From Mycolicibacterium chubuense NBB4 (GTDB lineage Bacteria; Actinomycetota; Actinomycetes; Mycobacteriales; Mycobacteriaceae): a DNA stretch of 64,000 nucleotides. Below the pieces are notes generated by a model. That model was not told the DNA's origin and made no database searches. It saw nothing but the letters and a program-made list of their open reading frames with translations. Location of the stretch: the NCBI RefSeq assembly GCF_000266905.1, contig NC_018022.1, positions 372,001 to 436,000 on the forward strand. The letters run 5' to 3'. Both the position numbers and the translations under genes were made by a program. Of this stretch, positions 16,043 to 25,024 are shown piece after piece. Position 1 is the first letter of the stretch, and each line of letters begins with the position of its first letter.

Positions 16043-16668
16043 TGGTGCCGGTGCGGTCGCTGGCCGTCCTCGCCGTCGCCGTTGCCGCAATCACGGCGTT
16101 GATCGTCGGTCTGTTCTGGGCGGCGGAGCCGGCGTCATCGCCGACATCGGGCGCGGCCGGTGTCGCCGCGCGAGCACACCCGACCCGCGACGAGGGCGGT
16201 GCGCCGCCGTGCCCGCCGGCAGCGATCACCGACCCGGTGCCCGCCCTGTCCGGCGTGAGCGCCCGGTGCCTGGGCGCGCCCGGTCCGGTCGACGTGGGTG
16301 CGGTCGTCGCCGGCCCGCCGACCCTGCTCAACCTCTGGGCGTCGTGGTGTGCGCCGTGTCGCGAGGAGATGCCGGTGCTCGACGCGTACGCCGCGACCCC
16401 CGACGCGGTGCGGGTGATCGGTGTCAACGTGACCGATCGGCCCGACGCGGCGGCGGCGTTGATGCGCGATCTCAAGATTCGTTACCCGTCGCTGACCGAC
16501 GCCGACGACGTGCAACGCGCCCTGGGCACGCCACCGCTGCTGCCGTTGAGCTATCTGGTGACCGGTGACGGCGCGGTGCGCCGACTGCAGGACGTTCTCG
16601 TCTTCGGTGACCCCGCGCAGGTCCGCACGTCGGTTGCCGCGGCGTTGCGCGACAGGGGTATTCGATGA
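16042..16668 (+). CDS. TlpA/ResA-like thioredoxin, membrane-anchored
   Basis: 208 residues; ATG overlaps the previous stop by one base. An N-terminal anchor (about 8-28) is followed by an exported thioredoxin domain with LNLWASWCAPCREEMPVL (redox CxxC) and VIGVNVTDRPDAAAALM. The cis-Pro loop is LPLSYLVTGDG. Such proteins reduce or isomerise disulfides outside the membrane, for example in apocytochrome c. It overlaps the following BlaI gene by four bases, in one operon with an L,D-transpeptidase whose catalytic Cys may need to be kept reduced. Confidence 0.85.
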   Translation: MVPVRSLAVLAVAVAAITALIVGLFWAAEPASSPTSGAAGVAARAHPTRDEGGAPPCPPAAITDPVPALSGVSARCLGAPGPVDVGAVVAGPPTLLNLWASWCAPCREEMPVLDAYAATPDAVRVIGVNVTDRPDAAAALMRDLKIRYPSLTDADDVQRALGTPPLLPLSYLVTGDGAVRRLQDVLVFGDPAQVRTSVAAALRDRGIR

Positions 16669-17084
16669 CCGCCCGTGCGGCGCACCCCGTCGGCTCGGCA
16701 CCGTCGAGGCCGCGTCGGCCAAGGCGGGGCCTGGGGGAGCTGGAGTCCCGCATCATGGACCTGGTGTGGAGTAGCGAGGAGGCGGTGCGGGTCCGCGACG
16801 TCCTCGGCGGGTTGTCGTCGGCGCGGCAGCCCGCCTACACCACCGTCATGACGGTCATGGACAACCTGCACCGGAAGGGCTGGCTGATCAGAGAACTCGA
16901 CGGACGGGCCTATCGGTATCGCGCCCGCCGCAGCCGCCTGCAGGTGGCCACCGACGCGCTGCGAGAGCTGTTGGCCGACAGCGGCGATCCGGCGGCGGCC
17001 CTGTTGCACTTCGCGCGTGAGGCCACCGACGCGGAGACCCGCGCGTTGACGCGAGGCTTGAACGAACGGCGGGCCACCCGATGA
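16665..17084 (+). CDS. BlaI/MecI-family repressor, copy 1
   Basis: 139 residues. After a Pro/Arg-rich extension the winged helix begins RGLGELESRIMDLVWSSEE; the recognition helix region reads PAYTTVMTVMDNLHRKGWL, the hallmark of BlaI, MecI and CopY proteins. The C-terminal dimerisation helix ends with LTRGLNERRATR. There is no CxC cluster as in copper-binding CopY, so control by cleavage is more likely than direct metal binding. Its gene overlaps the M56 protease gene by four bases (ATGA), the usual BlaI-BlaR arrangement. The probable operator is the palindrome at 14135-14157. Confidence 0.92.
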   Translation: MTARAAHPVGSAPSRPRRPRRGLGELESRIMDLVWSSEEAVRVRDVLGGLSSARQPAYTTVMTVMDNLHRKGWLIRELDGRAYRYRARRSRLQVATDALRELLADSGDPAAALLHFAREATDAETRALTRGLNERRATR

Positions 17085-17986
17085 CCGGCATCGTGTGGTG
17101 GTCGGTGGTGGGCCTCGCGATGGCGGCGTTGTCGCCATCGGCGCTGCGCTGGCTGACCCGCCGCGGCGCCGACGCCGGGATGCTGCTGATGGCGTGGGCG
17201 GTGTTGGTGTGTCTCACGGTGTTCGCCGTCGCGCTGCCGGGGCTGGCCGAACTGATTCACCGGTGCTGGCTGGCGTTGCACACCGGCCCGCCAGGCGGCC
17301 TCGACACGGCCGTCGGGGTGATCAGCGGCGGGCTCATCGGCTTCGCCGCGGTGAGCGGCGGATGGCGGCTGGCCAGCACGGGCCGCTACCGCCGACGCCT
17401 GCATGCCCGGCACGCCGAACTGGCGTGGGTACTGCACGGCGGCGCGCCCCGCGGCGACGGGGTGCTGTGGCTGCCCACCTCCGAGCAGCACGCCTACAGC
17501 CTGGCCGGTGACCCGCCGCTGGTGGTGCTGAGTACCGGTGTGCGCGAGTGCCTCGACGACGCCGCGGTGCGCGCGGTGGTGGCCCACGAACGGGCCCACC
17601 TGCAGCGGCGCCACCATCTGCTGATCGCGGTGGCCCACGCCGTCGCCGCGGGACTGTGGTGGCTGCCGTTGACCCGGCAGTCCCCGGCGTTGGTGCGCAC
17701 TCTGGTCGAATTGGACGCCGACGCCCACGCCGCACGGGTCCACGGGAACCGTCCGCTGCGCCGTGCCCTGCTGAGGTTGCAGGATGCGCACGCACCGGCG
17801 GCCGCGCTGGGCGTCGCCGGCGACTGCGTGCACCTGAGGTTGCAACGCCTGTCGGGCCGGCATCGCCCGCGCGCCACACGGTTCAGCGGGCCGGCCGCCG
17901 GGGGCACCGCGATGCTGCTGGCCACGACGGCGGTGATCGTGGTGGCGGTGCTGACCACCGCCCTGGCGTCGTGCACCGCGGTTTGA
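17081..17986 (+). CDS. M56-family (BlaR-like) membrane metalloprotease, copy 1
   Basis: 301 residues with about four membrane helices; the last (about 275-298) lies at the C-terminus. The zinc motif HExxH is VVAHERAHLQRRHH near residue 168, followed by LVELDADAHAARV with a likely third ligand. Known BlaR1/MecR1 proteins use this protease to start BlaI cleavage after binding beta-lactam at a C-terminal sensor domain. This protein has no sensor domain, like Rv1845c-type mycobacterial partners, so the inducing signal is unknown. It overlaps the blaI gene by four bases. Confidence 0.88.
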   Translation: MTGIVWWSVVGLAMAALSPSALRWLTRRGADAGMLLMAWAVLVCLTVFAVALPGLAELIHRCWLALHTGPPGGLDTAVGVISGGLIGFAAVSGGWRLASTGRYRRRLHARHAELAWVLHGGAPRGDGVLWLPTSEQHAYSLAGDPPLVVLSTGVRECLDDAAVRAVVAHERAHLQRRHHLLIAVAHAVAAGLWWLPLTRQSPALVRTLVELDADAHAARVHGNRPLRRALLRLQDAHAPAAALGVAGDCVHLRLQRLSGRHRPRATRFSGPAAGGTAMLLATTAVIVVAVLTTALASCTAV

Positions 17987-18361
17987 TCGATGCCGATCCC
18001 GCTGCGCCGCAGGGTTACGTCTCACCGAGAACCGCGTCCGCAATCGCACGCGCCGCTGCTCCGTCGGTGAACCCGATCGGCCGATGGAGCACGGGATCGG
18101 TTGCATTGCAACAGGTGTCGGGATACGGCACGGTTCCGGTTGCGGTGCCGCGTGGCGGCGTGCGGGCGCGACGACCCGGTCTCGGTGTTCCCGACAGGTC
18201 ACCTCGGACGTGTCGACGGAGCACCTGCGTACTGATCAGGTGCCGATGGCCGCCGTGGCGAGGGTGGCGACGGGTGGCGCGCGCCCATCCCTGCGCGTCA
18301 CCACCGGTCCCGGTCGCGGTGGCGGGGTAGGCTGCCCGGCAACGACGGTGAAGGGTGCGCG
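17987..18361. other. Gene-free stretch between the two BlaI/M56 units
   Basis: About 375 bases without a convincing gene. Its only clear structure is the 7-9-7 palindrome at 18221-18243. A short leftward open frame (18015-18224) has no recognised family. Confidence 0.5.
18221..18243. promoter_or_regulatory. Palindrome GCACCTG-N9-CAGGTGC upstream of blaI copy 2
   Basis: Perfect 7-base arms with a 9-base spacer, the same spacing as the CTACT-N9-AGTAG sites but a different half-site. It lies 119 bases before the second blaI gene. It may be an operator with another specificity, or an RNA hairpin. Confidence 0.45.
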
Positions 18362-18751
18362 GTGAGGGTTCGAGGATTCGGCGAGCTGGAGGCCGCGGTG
18401 ATGGATCGGGTGTGGGATCACGATCCCTACACCGTCACCGTGCGCGAGATCTTCGAGGAGATGGCCGGGGAGCGGCGCATCGCCTACACCACGGTGATGT
18501 CGACGATGGACAACCTGCACACCAAGGGTTGGCTGGAGCGTGAGCGCGACGGCCGCGCCTACCGCTACTGGGCGGTGCTGACCCGCGAGGAGCACACCGC
18601 CCGACTGATGCGCGAGGCCCTCGACGGCGGCGGCCGCTCGGAACTGGTGCTCAACCACTTCATCGAACAGATCGGGCCCGAGGAGTCCGAGGGGTTGCGA
18701 TCGGCCCTGCGCCGACTGTCGAGACGCTCCGCCAGGGCCAAACGCCAGTGA
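18362..18751 (+). CDS. BlaI/MecI-family repressor, copy 2
   Basis: 129 residues from a GTG at 18362. It starts VRVRGFGELEAAVMDRVWDHD and has the winged-helix signature [19 protein letters not shown] and RDGRAYRYWAV; the C-terminal helices (about 85-120) should form the dimer. It is closer to the third copy (39403-39780) than to the first: both share GFG(Q/E)[18 protein letters not shown] and an M(R)xAL-GGG(R) stretch. The gene overlaps the second M56 gene by four bases. No CTACT-N9-AGTAG site is seen directly upstream. Confidence 0.92.
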   Translation: MRVRGFGELEAAVMDRVWDHDPYTVTVREIFEEMAGERRIAYTTVMSTMDNLHTKGWLERERDGRAYRYWAVLTREEHTARLMREALDGGGRSELVLNHFIEQIGPEESEGLRSALRRLSRRSARAKRQ

Positions 18752-19686
18752 GTCTGGCCGCCTGCCTGCTGCTCTACAGCGCAGCGGTAGTCCTCTTGGG
18801 TCCGCCCGCGCTGCGGGCACTGACCAGAACGGGACGCGCACCCCGCCTGGGAGTGGCGACGTGGCTGACCGCGATGGTCAGCGTGCTCGCGACCTGGCTG
18901 ATCTCGGCGGTGCTGATCGTGGTTGACGAAGTCGCGCATTGGAGCCGGCAGCACTCCTTCATCGACTCGTGCATCGAACTGCTGTGCCGGGTACTGGCGG
19001 GCCGGTCGGGAAGCGCACCGCGCGGGGTCCTGCTGCTCGGCGCGGGGGCCGCCGTCGCCGCCGTCGCGGTCCTCGCCGTACGGCTGACGCGCACCGTGGC
19101 GCGGCTGCGGGCGCAGGCTCACGGCCACGCCCATGGGATCCGCCTGGTGGGTCGACCGATCCTGGAACAGGGCACGTTCGTCGTCGACGCCGACATCCGC
19201 GCCGCCTACTGCGTGGCCGGCAAGCCGTCGACGATCGTGGTGACCAGTGCCGCGGTGTCGGCCCTCGACGACCACGAGATGCGGGCGGTGCTCGCCCACG
19301 AGTGGGCGCACGTCCGCGGGCACCATCTCGAGGTGACCATGCTGGTGCGCGCGGTGGCCGCGGTGCTGCCGCGACTGGCGTTGATGCGCGACGGCGCACT
19401 GGAGGTCACCCGGCTGCTGGAGATGTGCGCCGATGACGCCGCGGCCCGACGTTTCGGACGGCACGCCGTTCTGGGCGGCTTGCTGACGCTGGCCGGGGCG
19501 GCGCCCGCCGGCGGGCTGGGCGCCGCCGACGTCGCCGTGGTCAGTCGCGCCGAGCGGTTGACGTCACCACCGGGTGCCGGCGCGTGCAGCCTCGACGCCG
19601 CACTCGCCGGTACTGCGGCGTTCATCGCTCTGGCACCGCTGGGCGTCCTGACCATGGCCGCGTCGGGGATGTTCGTCTGCAGCTGA
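18748..19686 (+). CDS. M56-family (BlaR-like) membrane metalloprotease, copy 2
   Basis: 312 residues from a GTG that overlaps the blaI stop. Membrane helices near residues 5-22, 35-60, 90-110 and 285-308. The zinc motif is VLAHEWAHVRGHH near residue 184, followed by LEMCADDAAARRFG. As in copy 1 there is no penicillin-sensor domain after the last helix. It should cleave its BlaI partner, or another target, on an unknown signal. The first helices and loops differ from copy 1, so the two pairs may respond to different cues. Confidence 0.88.
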   Translation: MSLAACLLLYSAAVVLLGPPALRALTRTGRAPRLGVATWLTAMVSVLATWLISAVLIVVDEVAHWSRQHSFIDSCIELLCRVLAGRSGSAPRGVLLLGAGAAVAAVAVLAVRLTRTVARLRAQAHGHAHGIRLVGRPILEQGTFVVDADIRAAYCVAGKPSTIVVTSAAVSALDDHEMRAVLAHEWAHVRGHHLEVTMLVRAVAAVLPRLALMRDGALEVTRLLEMCADDAAARRFGRHAVLGGLLTLAGAAPAGGLGAADVAVVSRAERLTSPPGAGACSLDAALAGTAAFIALAPLGVLTMAASGMFVCS

Positions 19687-19701
19687 GCTCGCCGTCGCCC
19701 G

Positions 19702-20682
19702 TCAGGTGACGCCGGCATAGGAGTGCAGGCCCGCCGTGACGAGGTTGATGAAGAACAGATTGAACACCATCGCGACGAAACCCACCACGTTGACCCACGC
19801 CGCTCGGCGGTCGCGCCACCCGGCGGTCGACCGGGCGTGCAGATAGGCCGCATAAGCGATCCACGCGATGAAGGACACCGTCTCCTTGGGATCCCAGCCC
19901 CAGAAGCGGCCCCACGCCTCCTCCGCCCAGATCGCACCGAAGATGACGCCGAACCCGAACACCGGGAACGCGAAGATCGTGGTGCGGTAGGCGATCTCGT
20001 CGAGTGCCCGTGCCTCCGGTAGTCGAGCGAGTATCCGCGACAACACGTCGTCGTCCCCGTCGTGGAGACCGTCGCCGACCCGTGAGGTCTTGAGCAGGAA
20101 CAGGATGCTCGCGACGCCGGCGACGAGGAACACCCCCGATCCGAGGCTGACCACAGAGACGTGGATCGGCAGCCAGTACGACTGCAGCGCGGGCATCACC
20201 GGAGCGGCGTCGGCGTACAGCCAGCGCCCCGAGATCGTCAGCAGGATCAACACCGGCAGCAACACGAAGACCCACAAACCGCGGTTGTGCGGTTTGCGCA
20301 GCGCGACCGCCGCGGCCGTCAGACCCGCCAGACAGGTCAGATTGATGAACTCGTACATGTTGCCCCAGGGCACCCGCGCGGTAGCCAGGCCACGCAGCAC
20401 CAGGCACGCCAGCAGCAGTGCCGCGCCGAGGTAGACCAGCGCCAAACCCGCCCCGCCGAGGCGTTCATCCCACGACCGCACGGGGGCCTCGACGATAAGA
20501 CCGGGGCGGCCGTCGCCGGCGACGACGGTGGCCGCCGGCGTACGGGGGTGCACGCGTCGGACGCGGACACGGGCGAGTTCGACCGCGAGGACCAGAAGCG
20601 CCACCACCAGCACCACCATCGCGGAGGTGAACGCCATATCCGAGTAGCGGGACAAGCCGAGGTCGATGCGCACCGAGTTCAT
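19702..20682 (-). CDS. ccsB: Cytochrome c maturation protein CcsB (CcsA/CycK family)
   Basis: 326 residues, eight or so membrane helices. The tryptophan-rich haem-handling motif is RFWGWDPKETVSFIAW, preceded by GNMYEFINL; conserved histidines lie in YWLPIHVSVVSLG and FINLVTAGLHSYAG. In system II this protein, with ResB, exports haem and joins it to apocytochrome c outside the membrane. No ResB is encoded in the window, but a CcdA and TlpA-like proteins are (39936-41335), so this is a partial set. The start is 29 bases from a BlaI-type operator (20712-20730). Confidence 0.9.
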   Translation of the reverse strand: MNSVRIDLGLSRYSDMAFTSAMVVLVVALLVLAVELARVRVRRVHPRTPAATVVAGDGRPGLIVEAPVRSWDERLGGAGLALVYLGAALLLACLVLRGLATARVPWGNMYEFINLTCLAGLTAAAVALRKPHNRGLWVFVLLPVLILLTISGRWLYADAAPVMPALQSYWLPIHVSVVSLGSGVFLVAGVASILFLLKTSRVGDGLHDGDDDVLSRILARLPEARALDEIAYRTTIFAFPVFGFGVIFGAIWAEEAWGRFWGWDPKETVSFIAWIAYAAYLHARSTAGWRDRRAAWVNVVGFVAMVFNLFFINLVTAGLHSYAGVT

Positions 20683-20711
20683 GTCATCCCCTCGCGTTCA
20701 GATGGATACAC

Positions 20712-20730
20712 CTACTGAGCACGATAGTAC
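20712..20730. promoter_or_regulatory. BlaI-type operator of ccsB
   Basis: CTACT-N9-AGTAC, 5-9-5 palindrome, 29 bases upstream of the leftward ccsB start at 20682. Confidence 0.7.
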
Positions 20731-20826
20731 TTCGATGCCGCGCGCCCCACCCTGGGTTGGCGTCGTGCGCCGCGACGTGTGCGCTGGGTCGCTTGCATCC
20801 ACCGTGCATGGCGTCGATGTTGCATC

Positions 20827-20860
20827 TACTGTTCAAGTCAGTACTATCCGATTAAGTAGA
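20827..20860. promoter_or_regulatory. Double BlaI-type operator, 15-base offset
   Basis: Two overlapping 19-mers: CTACT-N9-AGTAC (20827-20845) and GTACT-N9-AGTAG (20842-20860), sharing the GTAC step. It stands 30 bases before the gene at 20891, which heads the antigen 85/Lgt/M23 group. The same architecture recurs at 26703-26736 and 38924-38957. Confidence 0.8.
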
Positions 20861-20890
20861 AAAGTCATCTGCACTCGGAGGGACGGTCCG

Positions 20891-21163
20891 GTGAGTCCGA
20901 TTCGTCGTGTCAGGCCCGGCGGTTTCCCGCCGCGTTCGCCGCAGCCGTCGCTGTACACCGCGGCCTACCGGCGCGTGCTTCGACGTCGGGTGGCGGGCTG
21001 GCTGCTGGTCGGGATCGGCGCGATCATGGCGGTCGTGCACATGGTCACCCATCTGGGCCGGCTGCACCTTCTGGGATATCAGGACCTGCTCGTCGGTTAC
21101 CCGATGGCCGGCGTCCTCGTCCTGGGCGGGTTCCTGCTCGTCGGCTCCACGGCGAAGGCGTGA
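20891..21163 (+). CDS. Small two-helix membrane protein
   Basis: 90 residues from a GTG at 20891, chosen because GGAGGGA lies nine bases upstream and the double operator ends at 20860. A basic, Pro-rich N-terminus (VSPIRRVRPGGFPPRSP) precedes two helices, RVAGWLLVGIGAIMAVVHM and LLVGYPMAGVLVLGGFLLVG, joined by THLGRLHLLGYQD. Two His lie near the membrane. Family not recognised beyond a resemblance to small actinobacterial membrane proteins. It heads the rightward group with antigen 85, Lgt and M23. Confidence 0.6.
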   Translation: MSPIRRVRPGGFPPRSPQPSLYTAAYRRVLRRRVAGWLLVGIGAIMAVVHMVTHLGRLHLLGYQDLLVGYPMAGVLVLGGFLLVGSTAKA

Positions 21164-21299
21164 GAACCGATCCGAGGTGCGCGTGGGCCCCGTCCGGGTG
21201 TGACGCGATGAGCGTCGCGTGCGCACACCCGATCGCGACCGCCGTCGGCGCGCAGCGCGCGTCGACTCGATGGGACCGCGGTCACGCGATCCACGATGA

Positions 21300-22316
<1,017 letters not shown>

Positions 22317-22446
22317 ACGACCGCCCGGTAGCCGTCAGCACCGAGCGACCGCCGCGCGAATTCACGCCCGCACCACCGCCCGTCCCCGCTTGCCCCGATC
22401 GCAGGCCGACCGCCTGGCGCGTTCCGGACCGGAAGGCTCCCGCCCG

Positions 22447-23325
22447 GTGACCTTGTCCGCCTACCTGCCGAGCCCGCCGCAGGGCGTGTGGCATCTGGGA
22501 CCGATTCCCGTGCGCGCTTACGCGTTGTGCATCATCGCCGGCATCGTCGTCGCCGTGTGGATCGGCCAGAGACGCTGGACCGCGAGAGGCGGCGAGCCCG
22601 GCACCGTCGCCGAGATCGCCGTGTGGGCAGTACCTTTCGGCGTCGTCGGCGGCAGGGCTTACCACGTCCTCACCGACTGGAGTACCTACTTCGGCGACGG
22701 CGGCAAGGGAGCACTGGCCGCGCTGCGCATCTGGGACGGCGGCCTGGGCATCTGGGGGGCGGTCGCGCTCGGCGGTGTGGGCGCCTGGGTGGGCTGTCGC
22801 CGGCGCGGCATCGCGCTACCGGCGTTCGCCGATGCGGTCGCGCCGGGTGTCGTCCTGGCTCAGGCGATAGGACGGGTCGGCAACTACTTCAACCAGGAAC
22901 TCTACGGCGGACCCACGGACCTGCCCTGGGGCCTGGAGATCTTCTACCGGCGCGACCCCTCCGGCAGGGTCGGCATCAGCCTGCTCGACGGTACCTCCAC
23001 GGGTCAGGTCGCTCTGGTGGTGCACCCGACGTTCCTCTACGAGGCACTGTGGAGCCTGGTGGTCTTCGGTGCCCTGCTCTACCTCGACCGTCGGTACGAC
23101 CTCGGTCACGGACGGCTTTTCGCGTTGTACGTCGCCGCCTACTGTTTCGGGCGTTTCTGGGTGGAGCTGCTGCGCAGTGACCCGGCGACTCATCTGGGTC
23201 CGCTGCGCATCAACACGGTCACCGCGACCGTGGTGATGGTGGCCGCGCTGATCTACCTCGCCAAGGCGCCACGGGGCCGCGAGCTCCCCGCAGCGTTCGG
23301 ATCGGCGTCGAATCCGGCGCCGTGA
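22447..23325 (+). CDS. lgt: Prolipoprotein diacylglyceryl transferase
   Basis: 292 residues from a GTG at 22447 (GAAGG upstream; a longer frame begins at 22390). Seven-helix protein with Lgt landmarks: GPIPVRAYALCIIAGI, VVGGRAYHVLTDW, DGGLGIWGAVALGG and GRVGNYFNQELYGGPTDLPWG (the signature with the key Arg, Asn and Glu). HPTFLYEALWSL follows. It adds diacylglycerol to the lipobox Cys of prolipoproteins. Its stop overlaps the GTG of the M23 gene. Together with Lnt (25025-26680) the region carries two of three lipoprotein-processing enzymes; no LspA is present. Confidence 0.93.
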   Translation: MTLSAYLPSPPQGVWHLGPIPVRAYALCIIAGIVVAVWIGQRRWTARGGEPGTVAEIAVWAVPFGVVGGRAYHVLTDWSTYFGDGGKGALAALRIWDGGLGIWGAVALGGVGAWVGCRRRGIALPAFADAVAPGVVLAQAIGRVGNYFNQELYGGPTDLPWGLEIFYRRDPSGRVGISLLDGTSTGQVALVVHPTFLYEALWSLVVFGALLYLDRRYDLGHGRLFALYVAAYCFGRFWVELLRSDPATHLGPLRINTVTATVVMVAALIYLAKAPRGRELPAAFGSASNPAP

Positions 23326-24419
23326 CCGACACGCTGACACGAATCCCGCCTGCCGGCCGGCCCCCGCCATCAGGCCAGCCGCCCGCTATCGGCGGGTACG
23401 GACCCTCGGCCCGTGAAGCGCAGATGTCGCACGGACGCCGCATCGACGCGCCACCGTCGCGTCCGGTCACTGGCACCGGACCCCGCGCCGGCCTCGGCGC
23501 GGTCACCGCGAATCCCGCCTGCGACGACGTCGATGCGCTGACCGTCCCGGCCGCCGCTTCGGGACGTGCGTTCGACCACGACTTCCGCGTCCTGCACTGC
23601 CGCGAGCTGGACGATGACGCCGACGGCGACGACGACCAACGTCCGCTCGTTCTCGCGACACCGGCGCCCGCCGACGGGTTGTCTCCGTGTCCCGGCTCAT
23701 GGCACCGAAGCGCGCGTCACCGGCGTTCGGGGCGCGCCCGGTCGCCGGCACGTCATCGCCGCTCCGCGACGGGCCCGGCGCCGGCCCGAGCGCTGATGGC
23801 CGCTCTGGCGGCCGGTGCCGTTGCCGCCGCAGCGCACGCCGCGATCACGTCGGGCAACGGCACGGGCGCACCGGTAGCGGTCACCACCGGCGCTGATGAG
23901 GGCATGCAGATCGTCACCCTGGACGCGACCCCGGCCGCGTCGGTGTTGGCCGAGGAGTTCGTCCACGCCGTCGCGTTCGCGCAGGAGCGCGCCCAGCGCG
24001 AGACCCGCTTGCAGCGACCGCTCTACGCGAGCCCGACGCGCGGCATCCTCACCTCGGGTTTCGGGACGCGCTGGGGAGTGCTGCACGGCGGAATCGACGT
24101 CGCCAACGCCATCGGCACGCCGATCAACGCCCCCGCCGACGGCGTGGTGATCGCCGCGGGCCCGGTCGCCGGCTTCGGCATGTGGGTCAAGCTGCGCCAC
24201 GACGACGGAACGGTCACCCTGTTCGGTCACATCGACCGTGCGACCGTCCAAACCGGCCAGCACGTGATGGCCGGCGACCAGATCGCGCTGATGGGCAACA
24301 CCGGGAATTCCACCGGCCCGCACCTGCACTTCGAGGTCCACCTCGCCGGAGACCGGCAAACGGACCCGTTGCCGTGGCTGGCCGAGCGCGGCGTCCCACT
24401 CAGCGCGCTCACCGGGTAG
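23322..24419 (+). CDS. M23-family peptidoglycan endopeptidase
   Basis: 365 residues from a GTG overlapping the lgt stop. The first ~150 residues are Pro/Arg-rich and cytoplasmic-looking; a helix (LMAALAAGAVAAAAHA) follows, then a C-terminal LytM/M23 domain. Zinc ligands: HGGIDVANAIGTPI, and GPHLHFEVHLAG with the HxH pair; the GHIDRATV strand is also typical. It probably cuts peptide cross-bridges, if enzymatically active. Co-transcribed with lgt. Confidence 0.85.
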   Translation: MTDTLTRIPPAGRPPPSGQPPAIGGYGPSAREAQMSHGRRIDAPPSRPVTGTGPRAGLGAVTANPACDDVDALTVPAAASGRAFDHDFRVLHCRELDDDADGDDDQRPLVLATPAPADGLSPCPGSWHRSARHRRSGRARSPARHRRSATGPAPARALMAALAAGAVAAAAHAAITSGNGTGAPVAVTTGADEGMQIVTLDATPAASVLAEEFVHAVAFAQERAQRETRLQRPLYASPTRGILTSGFGTRWGVLHGGIDVANAIGTPINAPADGVVIAAGPVAGFGMWVKLRHDDGTVTLFGHIDRATVQTGQHVMAGDQIALMGNTGNSTGPHLHFEVHLAGDRQTDPLPWLAERGVPLSALTG

Positions 24420-24538
24420 CCCGCAGTCAGCTCGCCCGTCCCGTCCGGTTACCCACGAGCTGGGGCGAGGTCGAACGCCGGTATGTCACCGCTGTCGGCG
24501 AGGTGTCGCCAGGACACTCGCCCGTGCGCCCGCCGGGG

Positions 24539-24715
24539 TCAGATCAGTCGGTGCCGACCAGGCTGCGAGGAGATGCGCTGCACACGGGTCCTGGCCTCGC
24601 ACGGCGGCCGCTGAGACTCGGTGCGGCCGCCGATCAGCCACTGCGGCACGAAGTCGGTCAGTGGACCCAGCATCTCCTTGGCCAACGCGTCGTAAATGGG
24701 CGTTGCAGACGGCAT
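24539..24715 (-). CDS. Small protein of unknown function
   Basis: 58 residues; GAGGAG four bases before the ATG at 24715 supports it as a real gene. It begins MPSATPIYDALAKEMLG and continues LTDFVPQWLIGGRTESQ, without membrane segments. Family not recognised. It follows the very small gene at 24822-24962, so both may be transcribed from the operator at 24965. Confidence 0.5.
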   Translation of the reverse strand: MPSATPIYDALAKEMLGPLTDFVPQWLIGGRTESQRPPCEARTRVQRISSQPGRHRLI

Positions 24716-24821
24716 CGATCTCCTCGGTGGGGTGAACACGGTGTGGATGGTCTATTCGTGAGGCGATGGCCGAGGCCCCGCGCTCCGCAATCGGCGAACG
24801 CTGCGACACGACGTCGACGAC

Positions 24822-24962
24822 TCACCGGGCGCGGCCCCCGGTCCAGCGCAGTTCGCCGACATCGGTGAACGCCACCTGCGCGACGCAGTCGTCGCGGCGC
24901 AGCGATACCCAACGAGTCATCGTGGTGTGCACGACGTGGACGTCAGTCTGCTCGACATTCAC
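24822..24962 (-). CDS. 46-residue protein starting directly at an operator (probably leaderless)
   Basis: The GTG at 24962 lies two bases from the palindrome at 24965-24983, leaving no room for a ribosome site if transcription starts beside it. Leaderless mRNAs beginning with GTG or ATG are common in mycobacteria. Product: VNVEQTDVHVVHTTMTRW then LRRDDCVAQVAF and TDVGELRWTGG. No family recognised. It may be a small regulator; expression is unproven. Confidence 0.4.
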   Translation of the reverse strand: MNVEQTDVHVVHTTMTRWVSLRRDDCVAQVAFTDVGELRWTGGRAR

Positions 24963-24964
24963 GC

Positions 24965-24983
24965 CTACTAGGTTACTCAGTAG
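24965..24983. promoter_or_regulatory. BlaI-type operator
   Basis: CTACT-N9-AGTAG, perfect 5-9-5 palindrome. It is next to the start of the small leftward gene at 24962 and downstream of the M23 gene that ends at 24419. Confidence 0.75.
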
Positions 24984-25024
24984 TCCGTGAGGTCGTGGGT
25001 TGAACACGTCGAATCAGTGGCGTA

